The translations under genes were made by a program, and so were the position numbers. The notes beneath the pieces were generated by a model that saw nothing but the letters and a program-made list of their open reading frames with translations, did not search any database and was not told the DNA's origin. DNA of 64,000 nucleotides from Bacillota bacterium (GTDB lineage: Bacteria > Bacillota > Clostridia > Lachnospirales > Bianqueaceae): NCBI GenBank assembly GCA_017442535.1, contig JAFRZL010000010.1, positions 62,001 to 126,000 on the forward strand, written 5' to 3'. This document shows positions 16,274-24,323 of the stretch, piece after piece. Each line of letters begins with the position of its first letter. Within the stretch, counting starts at the first letter, position 1.

Positions 16274-16759
16274 ATGGAGATTGAGAGGAAGTTTTTGTTT
16301 GAGGCGCTTCCGCCGCAGGAGCCCGCGCTTTGGCTTCAGATCGAGCAGGGCTATATCTGCACGGACCCGGTGATTCGCATTCGCCGCCGCCATACCAAGG
16401 CGGGCACGGACTATGTGCTGACAGTAAAGGGACGCGGACTGGTCGAGCGCGAGGAGTGGGAAATGGCGCTTTCCGAGGAGCAGTTTGAGGGGCTTCGCGG
16501 ACGCTGCATCGGCAAAATGATTACTAAGACAAGGTACTGTTTTCCGCTGGAAGAAGGGCTGACGGCGGAAGCGGATGTTTTTGAGGGGCATATGCAGGGG
16601 CTTAAGATGGTCGAGGTGGAGTTTCCCGACAGCGAGGCCTGCGCCCGCTTTGTGAAGCCGGGGTGGTTCGGACGCGAGGTGTCCGACGATGTGCGGTTCC
16701 ACAATAATAATATGATTTTTAGATCAGGGAGCGAGGAGCTAACGGATGGTAACGGATGA
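16274..16759 (+). CDS. CYTH domain protein (triphosphate tunnel metalloenzyme)
   Basis: A 161-residue protein with the family-defining start MEIERKFLF (ExExK), then basic strand residues VIRIRRRHTK and VLTVKGRG, and acidic strands EADVFEGH and MVEVEFPD. These line the eight-strand tunnel that binds inorganic or nucleoside triphosphate with divalent metal. Bacterial members are tripolyphosphatases or, less often, adenylate cyclases; a choice is not possible here. Its stop lies 14 bases inside the next gene, so the two are translationally coupled. Confidence 0.85.
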   Translation: MEIERKFLFEALPPQEPALWLQIEQGYICTDPVIRIRRRHTKAGTDYVLTVKGRGLVEREEWEMALSEEQFEGLRGRCIGKMITKTRYCFPLEEGLTAEADVFEGHMQGLKMVEVEFPDSEACARFVKPGWFGREVSDDVRFHNNNMIFRSGSEELTDGNG

Positions 16760-18233
16760 GTTGCGTCAGCATGCGGCGGCCGGGGACTTGGCCGCACAGT
16801 ACCAGCTGGCTTTGAGATTATATAAGGACAGCGGCGAGGATAACAATCCGCGCCAGGGTTTTCTGTGGATGCGGGTAGCCGCCGAATCCGGTTATTTGCG
16901 CGCGCAGAAGGCTTTAGGGCTGCTGTATACGAGTGCGCAGTATGCGCCGTATCCAGATGAAAACCCGGAGGAAGCGATCCGTATGTACCGGATGGCTGCC
17001 GAGCAGGGGGATCCTGAGGCTCAGTATTGGCTCGGCCGCTGCTATCTGACGGGGTACGGGACTCCGGTGCAGGAAGAGGAGGGCAAGCGCTGGATCAGCG
17101 CGGCGCGCTCCCGTGGCTATGAAGAGGATCCCGATCTGGTACGCAACGAGGGCCATTATGCCCGGGAGCAGGCGGAAGCGCCGCGCCGGGAGTGGGAGTT
17201 TTCCAAGGAAGAGCGGCGCGAGAACGAGCCTGACGAGGTGCGCGCGCCGGAGTATGGCGCGATCGAGCCCGAGACGGTGGAGCGGGGCAAGAGCCCGGCG
17301 ATCGGCGAAGCGGAACCGATGGCGCGTGCGCCGAGGTTTTCGCGCGATTACATTACGACGGGGCTGCTGTTTGCGGTGCTTGGAGTCCTGGGCGGGCTGC
17401 TGCTCGCAGGGGTCCTGGTGCTGCTCGTGGCGGTCTTTGGCGGGTTTGCCCATCCGTGGGTGGTTTTCTTGGTCTTTGGGCTGATCGGTGCGGGAGTCGG
17501 CTTTTATGCGGGCTACCGTTATGGTTATCAGCGGGCGGTCGACCGGATTTATTTCCGGAATACGGCTTTTTATACACAGGTGCAGAAAGATTTTGAGGAG
17601 CTGGACCGTGTGCAGCAGAGTTTGTACGAGATTTGTGTGCGCCTGCAGAAAGAGTTTCAGCCTTTCTGCTACCGCAGTGCCAGGCTGCCGCGCTCGCCTT
17701 TCAGCAGCTACCGGGGATATATGGTGCCTTATATGATCATGCCGGGCCGCCGCGGGATGACAGTGATCGACCTGCTGCTGGTGACGGAGAAGGCGATCTA
17801 TGTGATCAATCAGAGCGGCCTGAGTGGTACGGTAAGCGGCAATGGCGAGGACGAAGAGTGGAAGGTGCAGAGCATGACAGGACGTGTCCGCTTCCTGACC
17901 AACCCTCTGCTCGTGAATGAAAGCTGCATCCAGTCGCTGCAGGACGCACTCAGGGCGCTTTGCCCCGGGTTCTGGCTCCATGACATTCCGATCTACTCGG
18001 TCGTGGTTTTCGGCAGCCACACGTCGATCGATAAAGTGGAAAACGTTCCGCATGACGAAAATAAATATATCTTGTCCGGCAGCGGGGAAAAAGTCCGCAG
18101 CTTTGTGGAAATGCAGGAGAGCAAGCACTCGCTGCGCACCCGGGAGATGACCGAGGTGATGAAGGCGGTGGAGCACCTGCTCAAACAGTACCCTGAGTAC
18201 AAACACCAGGCGGGCAAGCAGCATGCGCTTTAA
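16746..18233 (+). CDS. Membrane protein with Sel1 repeats and a NERD-type nuclease-related domain
   Basis: A 495-residue protein in three parts. Residues 1-120 are Sel1/TPR-like repeats (AAQYQLALRLYKDSG, GFLWMRVAAESGYLRAQKALG, AIRMYRMAAEQGDPEAQYWLG). Residues ~200-260 hold two adjacent membrane segments. Residues ~310-490 look like a NERD domain (VIDLLLVTEKAIYVINQSG, LTNPLLVNESCIQSL, VYSVVVFGS-like strand IYSVVVFGSHTSID). The linker (140-195) is charged. NERD is a restriction-nuclease-like fold of unclear activity; the usual Glu-x-Lys (as in ETKN) is replaced by INQSG, which may mean no catalysis. Coupled to the CYTH gene upstream; terminator at 18263. Confidence 0.75.
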   Translation: MVTDELRQHAAAGDLAAQYQLALRLYKDSGEDNNPRQGFLWMRVAAESGYLRAQKALGLLYTSAQYAPYPDENPEEAIRMYRMAAEQGDPEAQYWLGRCYLTGYGTPVQEEEGKRWISAARSRGYEEDPDLVRNEGHYAREQAEAPRREWEFSKEERRENEPDEVRAPEYGAIEPETVERGKSPAIGEAEPMARAPRFSRDYITTGLLFAVLGVLGGLLLAGVLVLLVAVFGGFAHPWVVFLVFGLIGAGVGFYAGYRYGYQRAVDRIYFRNTAFYTQVQKDFEELDRVQQSLYEICVRLQKEFQPFCYRSARLPRSPFSSYRGYMVPYMIMPGRRGMTVIDLLLVTEKAIYVINQSGLSGTVSGNGEDEEWKVQSMTGRVRFLTNPLLVNESCIQSLQDALRALCPGFWLHDIPIYSVVVFGSHTSIDKVENVPHDENKYILSGSGEKVRSFVEMQESKHSLRTREMTEVMKAVEHLLKQYPEYKHQAGKQHAL

Positions 18234-18262
18234 AAGGCGAACAAATTGTGAAGAACGGGATG

Positions 18263-18298
18263 AAAGCGGCGAACACGAAACGAGTGTTCGCTGCTTTT
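18263..18298 (+). terminator. Rho-independent terminator
   Basis: AAAGCGGCGAACAC-GAAACGA-GTGTTCGCTGCTTTT, a ~13-bp stem with one mismatch ending in four Ts; it closes the CYTH/NERD operon. Confidence 0.75.
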
Positions 18299-18468
18299 GA
18301 TAAATGGCTTAAATAAGCGAAAAACCGATATTCTACAAGCGTAAATCCGGCTTTGGGCTGCAGAAGTCTGCAACTGTCAAAATTGATCGAACATTCCGAA
18401 AATTCAGACAATTCGCACAAGTTGTTTGTAACACAATTGTAACAATCCGATTTTTTTGGATATTTACG

Positions 18469-18498
18469 TTATTCACAAAGTTATCCACATTGTCCACA
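18469..18498 (+). promoter_or_regulatory. Cluster of three DnaA-box-like 9-mers upstream of hpf
   Basis: TTATTCACA (18469-18477), TTATCCACA (18481-18489, the consensus DnaA box) and TTGTCCACA (18490-18498) lie head to tail on the same strand. An AT-rich stretch precedes them (18449-18468). The 471-base gap between the NERD gene and hpf otherwise contains the terminator at 18263 and a small hairpin TGCCGG/CCGGCA at 18642-18664 in the presumed hpf leader. DnaA binding is inference from sequence. Confidence 0.5.
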
Positions 18499-18704
18499 TT
18501 CCCCGGGCACCATGCACCTGGAACTGTTCGCCCTGTTCGCCTCCTGCAGAATGCATTTTATCATGCAGCTTCCTGCCCGGCAGAATTTGCCGGACAAAAA
18601 AAGGATACACCCCCTCCGTGTCGAATATAAAAAATAGAAAGTGCCGGAGCCTACCTTTCCGGCAACGGCATGGTTTCATAGATTGATAAAAAGGGGTGTT
18701 AGGA

Positions 18705-19244
18705 ATGAAGTACGAATTTACCGGTCGTGGAATTGAGATCACAGATCAGCTCAAAGAGATTTCGATGAAGAAGCTGGACCGTCTGGATCGCTACTTTGCT
18801 GACGATACCAAGATCTTTGTCAAATACCGCACAGAGAACCGTGATGCGGTGGTAGAGATCACCATCCCCGTTCAGGGATCGTCACCCATTCGTTCAGAGG
18901 TGCGCGATAAGGATAAACTGACGGCGCTGGATCTTTCCTGCGACAAGCTGGAACGCCAGGTGGTGCGCTACCGCAAGAAGCTGCAGGCCAAGGGCAAGAC
19001 GGACAAGACCTTCGACTCCAATTTCTTTGCGACGGCTCCGGCTGATGCCGAAGAAGAGGTCTCCGTGATCCGCCGTGTGAAGAGGGTGGCTGCCAAGCCC
19101 ATGGATCCTGAGGAAGCGATTCTGCAGATGGAGCTTCTGGGACACGATTTCTTCGTCTTCCGCAATAATGCGACTCAGCAGGTCTGCGTTGTTTATAAAC
19201 GTACCGAGGCAGGCACCTATGGCCTGATCGAGACCGTCGAATAA
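18705..19244 (+). CDS. hpf: Ribosome hibernation-promoting factor, long form
   Basis: A 179-residue cytoplasmic protein that binds the 30S decoding region and pairs 70S ribosomes into 100S dimers in stationary phase. The N-terminal domain (MKYEFTGRGIEITDQLKEIS ... EITIPVQG ... DKDKLTALDLSCDKLERQVVRYRKKL) and the C-terminal dimerisation domain (VKRVAAKPMDPEEAILQMEL, HDFFVFRNNATQQVCVVYKR, YGLIE) are both complete. I choose ATG 18705, with AAGGGG about ten bases upstream, over the in-frame GTG at 18696. Terminator at 19284. Confidence 0.94.
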   Translation: MKYEFTGRGIEITDQLKEISMKKLDRLDRYFADDTKIFVKYRTENRDAVVEITIPVQGSSPIRSEVRDKDKLTALDLSCDKLERQVVRYRKKLQAKGKTDKTFDSNFFATAPADAEEEVSVIRRVKRVAAKPMDPEEAILQMELLGHDFFVFRNNATQQVCVVYKRTEAGTYGLIETVE

Positions 19245-19283
19245 TAGATCATTCATCCGGCGCTGCCGGCAGTGGAGGTTTCA

Positions 19284-19329
19284 GGCCGCTTTCATCCCCC
19301 TCTCCGGGAGGGGGATGGGGCGGCTTTTT
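19284..19329 (+). terminator. Rho-independent terminator after hpf
   Basis: Outer stem GCCGC / GCGGC enclosing an inner stem CATCCCCCTC / GAGGGGGATG, then five Ts. Confidence 0.75.
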
Positions 19330-19378
19330 AGGTGGATTCCAGCGCCTCCCGAGCATCTGATAAAGGAAGTTGTGTTTT

Positions 19379-20254
19379 ATGGCAAAGCATTCTAATACGG
19401 CCGGGCTTACCCGGCTGAATATCATTCTGGCGGCTGTGATCGTCGTGCTGCTGGTGCTGCTGATCGTGGTTTCAGGGCAGAAGCGCCGTGCGCAGGAGGA
19501 GAGTTCGCGTGAGGAGGCGGTGGCCTCACGTGAGGAGGTCTCTCTAGAGGAGAGTGTAGAGGAATCCATCCCGGAGTCCCGGACGGAATCCGTCCCCGAG
19601 GCGAACTCGCAGGAAGAATCCTCTGAGGCCGCCGAGTCATCCGTGGAGGAGGTTTCCGAGGTGTCGGAGGAGGAATCCCATGGCCCCGACCTGACAGACT
19701 GGCGCCTGATCCTGGTGAACGGCCGCCACCCGCTCCCGGAGGACTTCGAGCCGGGCGAAATGGTGGATATCGGCGATAACGAAGTGCTGGATGTCCGCGC
19801 GGCCGAGCACTATTTTGAGATGCGGGCTGCGATCGAACAGGCAGGCTATTCCCTTTATGTCGATTCCGCCTACCGCTCCCGCGAGCGCCAGGCTTCTTTC
19901 TGGGAGGCACGGATCCGCGAGAATATCGATAAAGGGCTTACCCGCGAGGAGGCGGAACGCGAGGCCGCGTCCTGGGTCGCGCCTCCCGGCTACAGTGAGC
20001 ACGAAACGGGGCTGACACTGGATATTTCCACCGGCGACCCGGAGGGGCGTTTCCGCGAAGAGGTGCGCGCCTGGCTCCGGGAGCACTGCGCCGAATACGG
20101 CTTTATCCTGCGCTATCCCGAGGGCAAAGAGCATATCACCGGCGCGGCCTTTGAGCCCTGGCATTTCCGTTATGTCGGCGTGGAGGCCGCCCGCGAGATC
20201 ATGGACAACGGCCTCACGCTGGAGGAGTATCTGGGGGATGTGCCGGAGGAGTAG
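19379..20254 (+). CDS. D-Ala-D-Ala carboxypeptidase, VanY-type (M15B), membrane-anchored
   Basis: A 291-residue cell-wall peptidase. An N-terminal membrane anchor (IILAAVIVVLLVLLIVV) is followed by a ~75-residue Glu/Ser-rich linker (repeats such as EESSREEAVASREEVSLEES) and the zinc peptidase domain. Zinc and catalytic residues appear in SAYRSRERQASFW, SEHETGLTLD (SxHxxGxxxD) and FEPWHFRYVG (ExWH). It would trim the terminal D-Ala from peptidoglycan stem peptides. ATG 19379 has AAAGGAAG upstream, favoured over TTG at 19370. The acidic linker would span the wall. Confidence 0.88.
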   Translation: MAKHSNTAGLTRLNIILAAVIVVLLVLLIVVSGQKRRAQEESSREEAVASREEVSLEESVEESIPESRTESVPEANSQEESSEAAESSVEEVSEVSEEESHGPDLTDWRLILVNGRHPLPEDFEPGEMVDIGDNEVLDVRAAEHYFEMRAAIEQAGYSLYVDSAYRSRERQASFWEARIRENIDKGLTREEAEREAASWVAPPGYSEHETGLTLDISTGDPEGRFREEVRAWLREHCAEYGFILRYPEGKEHITGAAFEPWHFRYVGVEAAREIMDNGLTLEEYLGDVPEE

Positions 20255-20265
20255 GCTGTAAGTGC

Positions 20266-20293
20266 TTGCTTTTCCCGCATTTTCCTGTATAAT
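20266..20293 (+). promoter_or_regulatory. Promoter of the pectin-side-chain operon
   Basis: TTGCTT, 16-nt spacer, TATAAT (20288-20293). The -10 hexamer overlaps the upstream in-frame ATG at 20292, ruling that ATG out as a start. Confidence 0.65.
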
Positions 20294-20327
20294 GGGATTA
20301 AACAGAATTATAACAGGGGGGATCGGA

Positions 20328-21677
20328 TTGAACGGCAAAAAACCTTGGGATTTCGGCGCGCTGCGTCCGGCGGCGGGCCGGCCCTATCTGGTGAACGGGG
20401 ATAAGCCTTTTTTCTGGCTGGGCGACACGGCCTGGCTGATGCTTCACCGGCTGACGCTGGAGCAGGCGGATCTGTACTTGCGTAACCGCGCGGAAAAAGG
20501 TTTTACGGTGATCCAGGCTACCATTCTGCATCATGCGCCCGGCACCAATGTGTACGGGCAGAATCCGTTTGTGGACCTGGATATTTCGAAGCCGGACATG
20601 GAGAGCGGCTACTGGGATTATCTGGACAAAGTCGTGCGGATCGCGGCCAATTACGGTATTTACATGGGCCTGCTGCCGCACTGGGGCGTCTTTGGCCGAA
20701 AGGGCGACTACAGCCTCGATCAGGCGGAGGCTTATGCGGAGTTCCTGGCGAAGCGCTACGCGGACGCGCCCAATGTGATCTGGATCGTCGGCGGCGATAC
20801 GCGCGGCAGCGATGCTTTTGCATACTGGACGCGGATGGGACAGACACTGCGCCGGCTGAATCCGGACAAGCTGATCACCTTCCATCCTTTCGGGCGGACT
20901 ACTTCGATTGACTATTTTCCGGACGGAGACTGGCTGGACATGCATATGTTCCAGTCGGGGCACCGCCGGTATGATCAGGTGCAGCTTAAGGCGTGGGATG
21001 ACAATGACCGGGACGGATACAGTTTCGGCGAAGATAACTGGCGCTATGTGGAGAGGGTGCACCGCCTGACGGCGGGCCGGCCGAACGGGCCGATGCCGGT
21101 GCTGGACGGCGAGCCTTCGTACGAGAATATTCCGCAGGGGCTGCACAGCGGAGCCGAGCCCTGCTGGCGCGATCAGGATGTGCGGCGCTATGCCTGGTGG
21201 TCGGTGCTTGCCGGGGCCTGCGGCTTTACCTACGGACACAATGCGATCATGCAGTTCTGGGCGACCAATGACCGCATGGGGAATTTTGCCTGCTGGGAGA
21301 CATGGATGGAAGCCATTCATCACCCGGGCAGCGACAGTGTGGGGCACCTGGCGGGGCTGATGCGGAGCCTGGACTTCACGGCGGGGCATCCCTCGCAGGA
21401 GCTGCTTGCGGAGCCCGAGGGCGAGCGGTATGAGCGGATCAGCGTCTTTGCCGGACCCGATTATCTGGTGGCCTACAGCTATACCGGTCGGCCCGTCTCG
21501 CTGAAGGCCGGAGCCATGGAGGGCGATCTGGAGATGTACTGGATGAATCCGATGACCGGCGTCATGAGCTATGCCGGGCCGGTGGACTTTACCGAGGCCA
21601 GAACCTTGCGCACACCTTCCAGGCAGTACATGCCCAACAGTGACTGGGCGCTCATCATCCGCAAAAAAGAGGTGTGA
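20328..21677 (+). CDS. Glycoside hydrolase, DUF4038 type (apiosidase-like)
   Basis: A ~449-residue cytoplasmic TIM-barrel hydrolase (no signal peptide). The N-terminus PYLVNGDKPFFWLGDTAWLM is the hallmark of DUF4038 proteins; others are GFTVIQATILHH, NVIWIVGGDTRG and MPVLDGEPSYEN, which contain the acidic pair expected of the active site. The C-terminal ~90 residues resemble the collagenase-associated binding domain often fused to it. Characterised relatives (GH140) remove apiose side chains from rhamnogalacturonan II. The start is TTG 20328 behind an AGGGGGG Shine-Dalgarno. First gene of a three-gene operon with an acetylesterase and a six-hairpin protein. Confidence 0.8.
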   Translation: MNGKKPWDFGALRPAAGRPYLVNGDKPFFWLGDTAWLMLHRLTLEQADLYLRNRAEKGFTVIQATILHHAPGTNVYGQNPFVDLDISKPDMESGYWDYLDKVVRIAANYGIYMGLLPHWGVFGRKGDYSLDQAEAYAEFLAKRYADAPNVIWIVGGDTRGSDAFAYWTRMGQTLRRLNPDKLITFHPFGRTTSIDYFPDGDWLDMHMFQSGHRRYDQVQLKAWDDNDRDGYSFGEDNWRYVERVHRLTAGRPNGPMPVLDGEPSYENIPQGLHSGAEPCWRDQDVRRYAWWSVLAGACGFTYGHNAIMQFWATNDRMGNFACWETWMEAIHHPGSDSVGHLAGLMRSLDFTAGHPSQELLAEPEGERYERISVFAGPDYLVAYSYTGRPVSLKAGAMEGDLEMYWMNPMTGVMSYAGPVDFTEARTLRTPSRQYMPNSDWALIIRKKEV

Positions 21678-21678
21678 G

Positions 21679-22677
21679 ATGGCGGCAACCAAGGAAATCA
21701 TCATGAACGGGGAGTACCTCGGCTATATGAAGGAGGTCTGGCTCTGCGGCCGCCGGGGCATGCTGATCGACTATCCGGCGGAAAACGGCAAGTATCTGGT
21801 CGAAATCACCTTTGGCGGGCCGGGCGGGGCCGCGGTCCGGCAGGTCCTGGCTTTCCCGGGGCGGCGTTTGCTCGGGGCCTTCACGGTGGAGCCCGGAGCC
21901 CGGCAGACCTTCCGCTTCGCGCTCGACGTGCGCTTCGGCCGCGTGCAGCTCTTTGTGGAGGGGGAGAATCCGGGTGTGACCGGGTACCGGGTGACGCGGG
22001 ACGATTCGATCAGGACCATCTATCTGATGGGCGATTCCACGGTCTGCGACCAGGAGCAGAGCCCGTATCACGCGGGCTGGGGCGAGCTGTTGCCGGTGCT
22101 TTTTGACGAGCAGATCTGTGTCAGCAATCATGCCCGCTGCGGATATTCCACACAGAGCTTTATCCGGGACGAGCTTTTCGGGCCGATCCGGGAGCGGCTG
22201 CTGCCGGGCGATCTGGTGATGATGCAGTTTGCGCACAATGACCAGAAGGAGGGGACGGACCGTTATGCGCCCGCGTATGGGGCCTATACACATACGCTTC
22301 GCTACTGGTGCCGCAAGGTCCTCGCGGCCGGAGCCACACCGGTGCTGGTCACTGCTCAGCCCAGGCGGCGTTTTGACGAGGCGGGACATATCATCAATAG
22401 TCTGGGAGATTATCCGGAGGCTGCGCGGAGGCTGGCGGCGGAGGATGGGATCCCGCTGATCGACCTGAACCGCAAAGCCACGGCGCTGCTTGAGAAATAC
22501 GGACCCGAGGACAGCAAGGCCCTTTTTGCCTGGGTCGCGCCCGGGGTGACGGAACTGTTCCCGGAGGGGAACGAGGACAATACGCATTTCAGCTACCGGG
22601 GCGCCCTGGAGATGGCGCAGCTGGTGGTGGAAGGCATGCGTGAAATCGGACTTGACGTGGTAAAACACGTAAGATAA
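21679..22677 (+). CDS. Rhamnogalacturonan acetylesterase-like SGNH hydrolase (CE12 type)
   Basis: A ~332-residue deacetylase. The first ~100 residues form a beta-rich accessory domain. The SGNH core follows: block I TIYLMGDSTVCD (Ser nucleophile), block II with HARCGYSTQSF, block III MMQFAHNDQKE and block V NEDNTHFSYRGA (Asp/His). GDSTV plus HND plus DxxHFS is the pattern of rhamnogalacturonan acetylesterase (RgaE/CE12). Its start ATG 21679 lies one base after the stop of the upstream hydrolase, with GAGGTGTGAG as RBS. It has no signal peptide, so it would act on imported oligosaccharides. Confidence 0.82.
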   Translation: MAATKEIIMNGEYLGYMKEVWLCGRRGMLIDYPAENGKYLVEITFGGPGGAAVRQVLAFPGRRLLGAFTVEPGARQTFRFALDVRFGRVQLFVEGENPGVTGYRVTRDDSIRTIYLMGDSTVCDQEQSPYHAGWGELLPVLFDEQICVSNHARCGYSTQSFIRDELFGPIRERLLPGDLVMMQFAHNDQKEGTDRYAPAYGAYTHTLRYWCRKVLAAGATPVLVTAQPRRRFDEAGHIINSLGDYPEAARRLAAEDGIPLIDLNRKATALLEKYGPEDSKALFAWVAPGVTELFPEGNEDNTHFSYRGALEMAQLVVEGMREIGLDVVKHVR

Positions 22678-22696
22678 AAAATGGGAGGCACTGAAT

Positions 22697-24256
22697 ATGA
22701 AGCAGAATGAACAGTATCTGGCAATCGCGGCGCCCGAGTACCGGGCCATGTACGATGCCTGGAAAGCCGGGCTTACCGAGGACTGGGCGGGCCTGCAGAA
22801 GGCCTTTATCCGGATGACCAAGGATTATCTGGACAAAGAGATCCAGAAGCCCCTGGAGATCCACATCGATTCGCATGAGGCGGGCGGGCAGTTCCGCATC
22901 GCTTTCCCCTACCAGACCATCCGCAGCGATGAGAAGCTGGCAAAGTACATGAAGGATATCGTGGAAACCCGCAAGGCCTATACCGATGCCAATCAGTATC
23001 ACGGCTATGTGGACTGCCATGAGGTACATCATGAGATCGAGACCTATATCTACTTCCAGAATCCGCTGTATTATTACGGTCTGCCCGGAGCGGAGACCGC
23101 GGCTGGCAATATCGTGGACGTAGCCCATCACACCGGCAACTGGGTAGAGGGCGTGCCGGACTGGTACAATTGGCAGACGCACGGCTTTGTCAGCAATTAT
23201 CTGGGCACCCGCGGCGTAAGGAATTATCCCCCGCATGATTACCAGGAGGGCAACCATTTCCGCTTTATCGATGAGGCGATCTGCGCCTACAAGATCACCG
23301 GCGAAGAAAAGTATCTGGACCTGGTCAAGGATTACTGTGACCGCTGGTGCGAGCACATCGAAACCCTGGCCGCGGCCGGCGGCCCGATCCCCTGCTCGAT
23401 TCTGCCCGAGCAGGTGCAGGCCAAGGAAATGTCCCGTGCAGGTGTCTTCCAGGAGACACAGTATACGATCTTTTATTCGACGGTGGCGGACAATACCATG
23501 TACGACATTGTCAGCGGCCTGCTGGACGCCTACCGCCTGACCGGGCGCGACCGCTATCTGCGCGCGGCCGAGACCATGATGGAGCAGTTCTGGGTGAATG
23601 GCCGCGACGGGCGTCCCGCCATCCAGTATAAGGACGGAGAGTGGAGAGTGCAGGACGGAACCGGCCGCGAAGGCGACAGGGGCTTTGTCACCGATTGCAC
23701 CTATCTGGCCCGCTTGGCGCTCCGCTATCACCAGATCACGGGCGAGCCCAAGTACAGGGACCGCGTTCTGGCCTGGGCCCGCTCCTGTGACGAAGAGAAC
23801 AAGAAGGGCGACCAGGTCATGGCCAATGTCTTCTTTGCGGCACATTTCTACGACGGCGACCCGCGCTGGCTCGCCCGTGCTTATGAAGAGCTGCTCAAGA
23901 TGGGCGCTGTCTGCGAGGCGGACGACCAGTTCCATCAGTGCGCGTGGAGCTTTACCCGCCAGGGCGGCCGTTTCCTGATGGAATACGGCTTCCAGCCGAT
24001 TACGGGCTGCAGCGAGTGGGCGACCCGCGGCAGCATGCCGCAGGAGATCCTCCGGCACGTCACCGACGGCAAGCTGTATCTGGATCCTGCGATCAGCTTC
24101 CGCCTGTGGTGGAAAGAGGGCAATACCTACTGCTACGAGGCAGTGAATTCCGCCAATACCGCCAAGACCTGGGATATTCAGACCTGGGAGGGCCGGCCGG
24201 TGACGACGGTGACGGTTCCCGCGGGCGGCAGCACCTGCGGCGAGTTCACGCTGTAA
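22697..24256 (+). CDS. Putative (alpha/alpha)6-barrel glycosidase, pectin-degradation operon
   Basis: A 519-residue cytoplasmic protein with repeated helical-hairpin patterns (RFIDEAICAYKITGEEKYLD, LLDAYRLTGRDRYLRAAETM, LARLALRYHQITGEPKYRDR, HFYDGDPRWLARAYEELLKM), typical of six-hairpin glycosidases, unsaturated-uronyl hydrolases and related proteins. The last ~70 residues look like a beta domain. I cannot name a CAZy family. Its position as third gene behind an apiosidase-like and a CE12-like enzyme argues for work on rhamnogalacturonan fragments. RBS GGGAGG precedes ATG 22697. Confidence 0.6.
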   Translation: MKQNEQYLAIAAPEYRAMYDAWKAGLTEDWAGLQKAFIRMTKDYLDKEIQKPLEIHIDSHEAGGQFRIAFPYQTIRSDEKLAKYMKDIVETRKAYTDANQYHGYVDCHEVHHEIETYIYFQNPLYYYGLPGAETAAGNIVDVAHHTGNWVEGVPDWYNWQTHGFVSNYLGTRGVRNYPPHDYQEGNHFRFIDEAICAYKITGEEKYLDLVKDYCDRWCEHIETLAAAGGPIPCSILPEQVQAKEMSRAGVFQETQYTIFYSTVADNTMYDIVSGLLDAYRLTGRDRYLRAAETMMEQFWVNGRDGRPAIQYKDGEWRVQDGTGREGDRGFVTDCTYLARLALRYHQITGEPKYRDRVLAWARSCDEENKKGDQVMANVFFAAHFYDGDPRWLARAYEELLKMGAVCEADDQFHQCAWSFTRQGGRFLMEYGFQPITGCSEWATRGSMPQEILRHVTDGKLYLDPAISFRLWWKEGNTYCYEAVNSANTAKTWDIQTWEGRPVTTVTVPAGGSTCGEFTL

Positions 24257-24283
24257 ACACATTCGACAAAAGAGTATCAAAAA

Positions 24284-24306
24284 GGAGGAGGCCCCGGGCC
24301 TCCTCC
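24284..24306 (+). terminator. GC-rich intergenic hairpin
   Basis: GGAGGAGGCC-CCG-GGCCTCCTCC, a 10-bp stem without a T-tract, 17 bases before the next start codon. It may end the upstream operon weakly. Confidence 0.5.
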
Positions 24307-24323
24307 GGTAGGGAGTAATCAAT

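Noticed and set aside
18449-18498. Chromosomal replication origin
   Set aside because: Only three DnaA-like boxes and none of the usual origin genes (dnaA, dnaN, rpmH, gyrB) are present.
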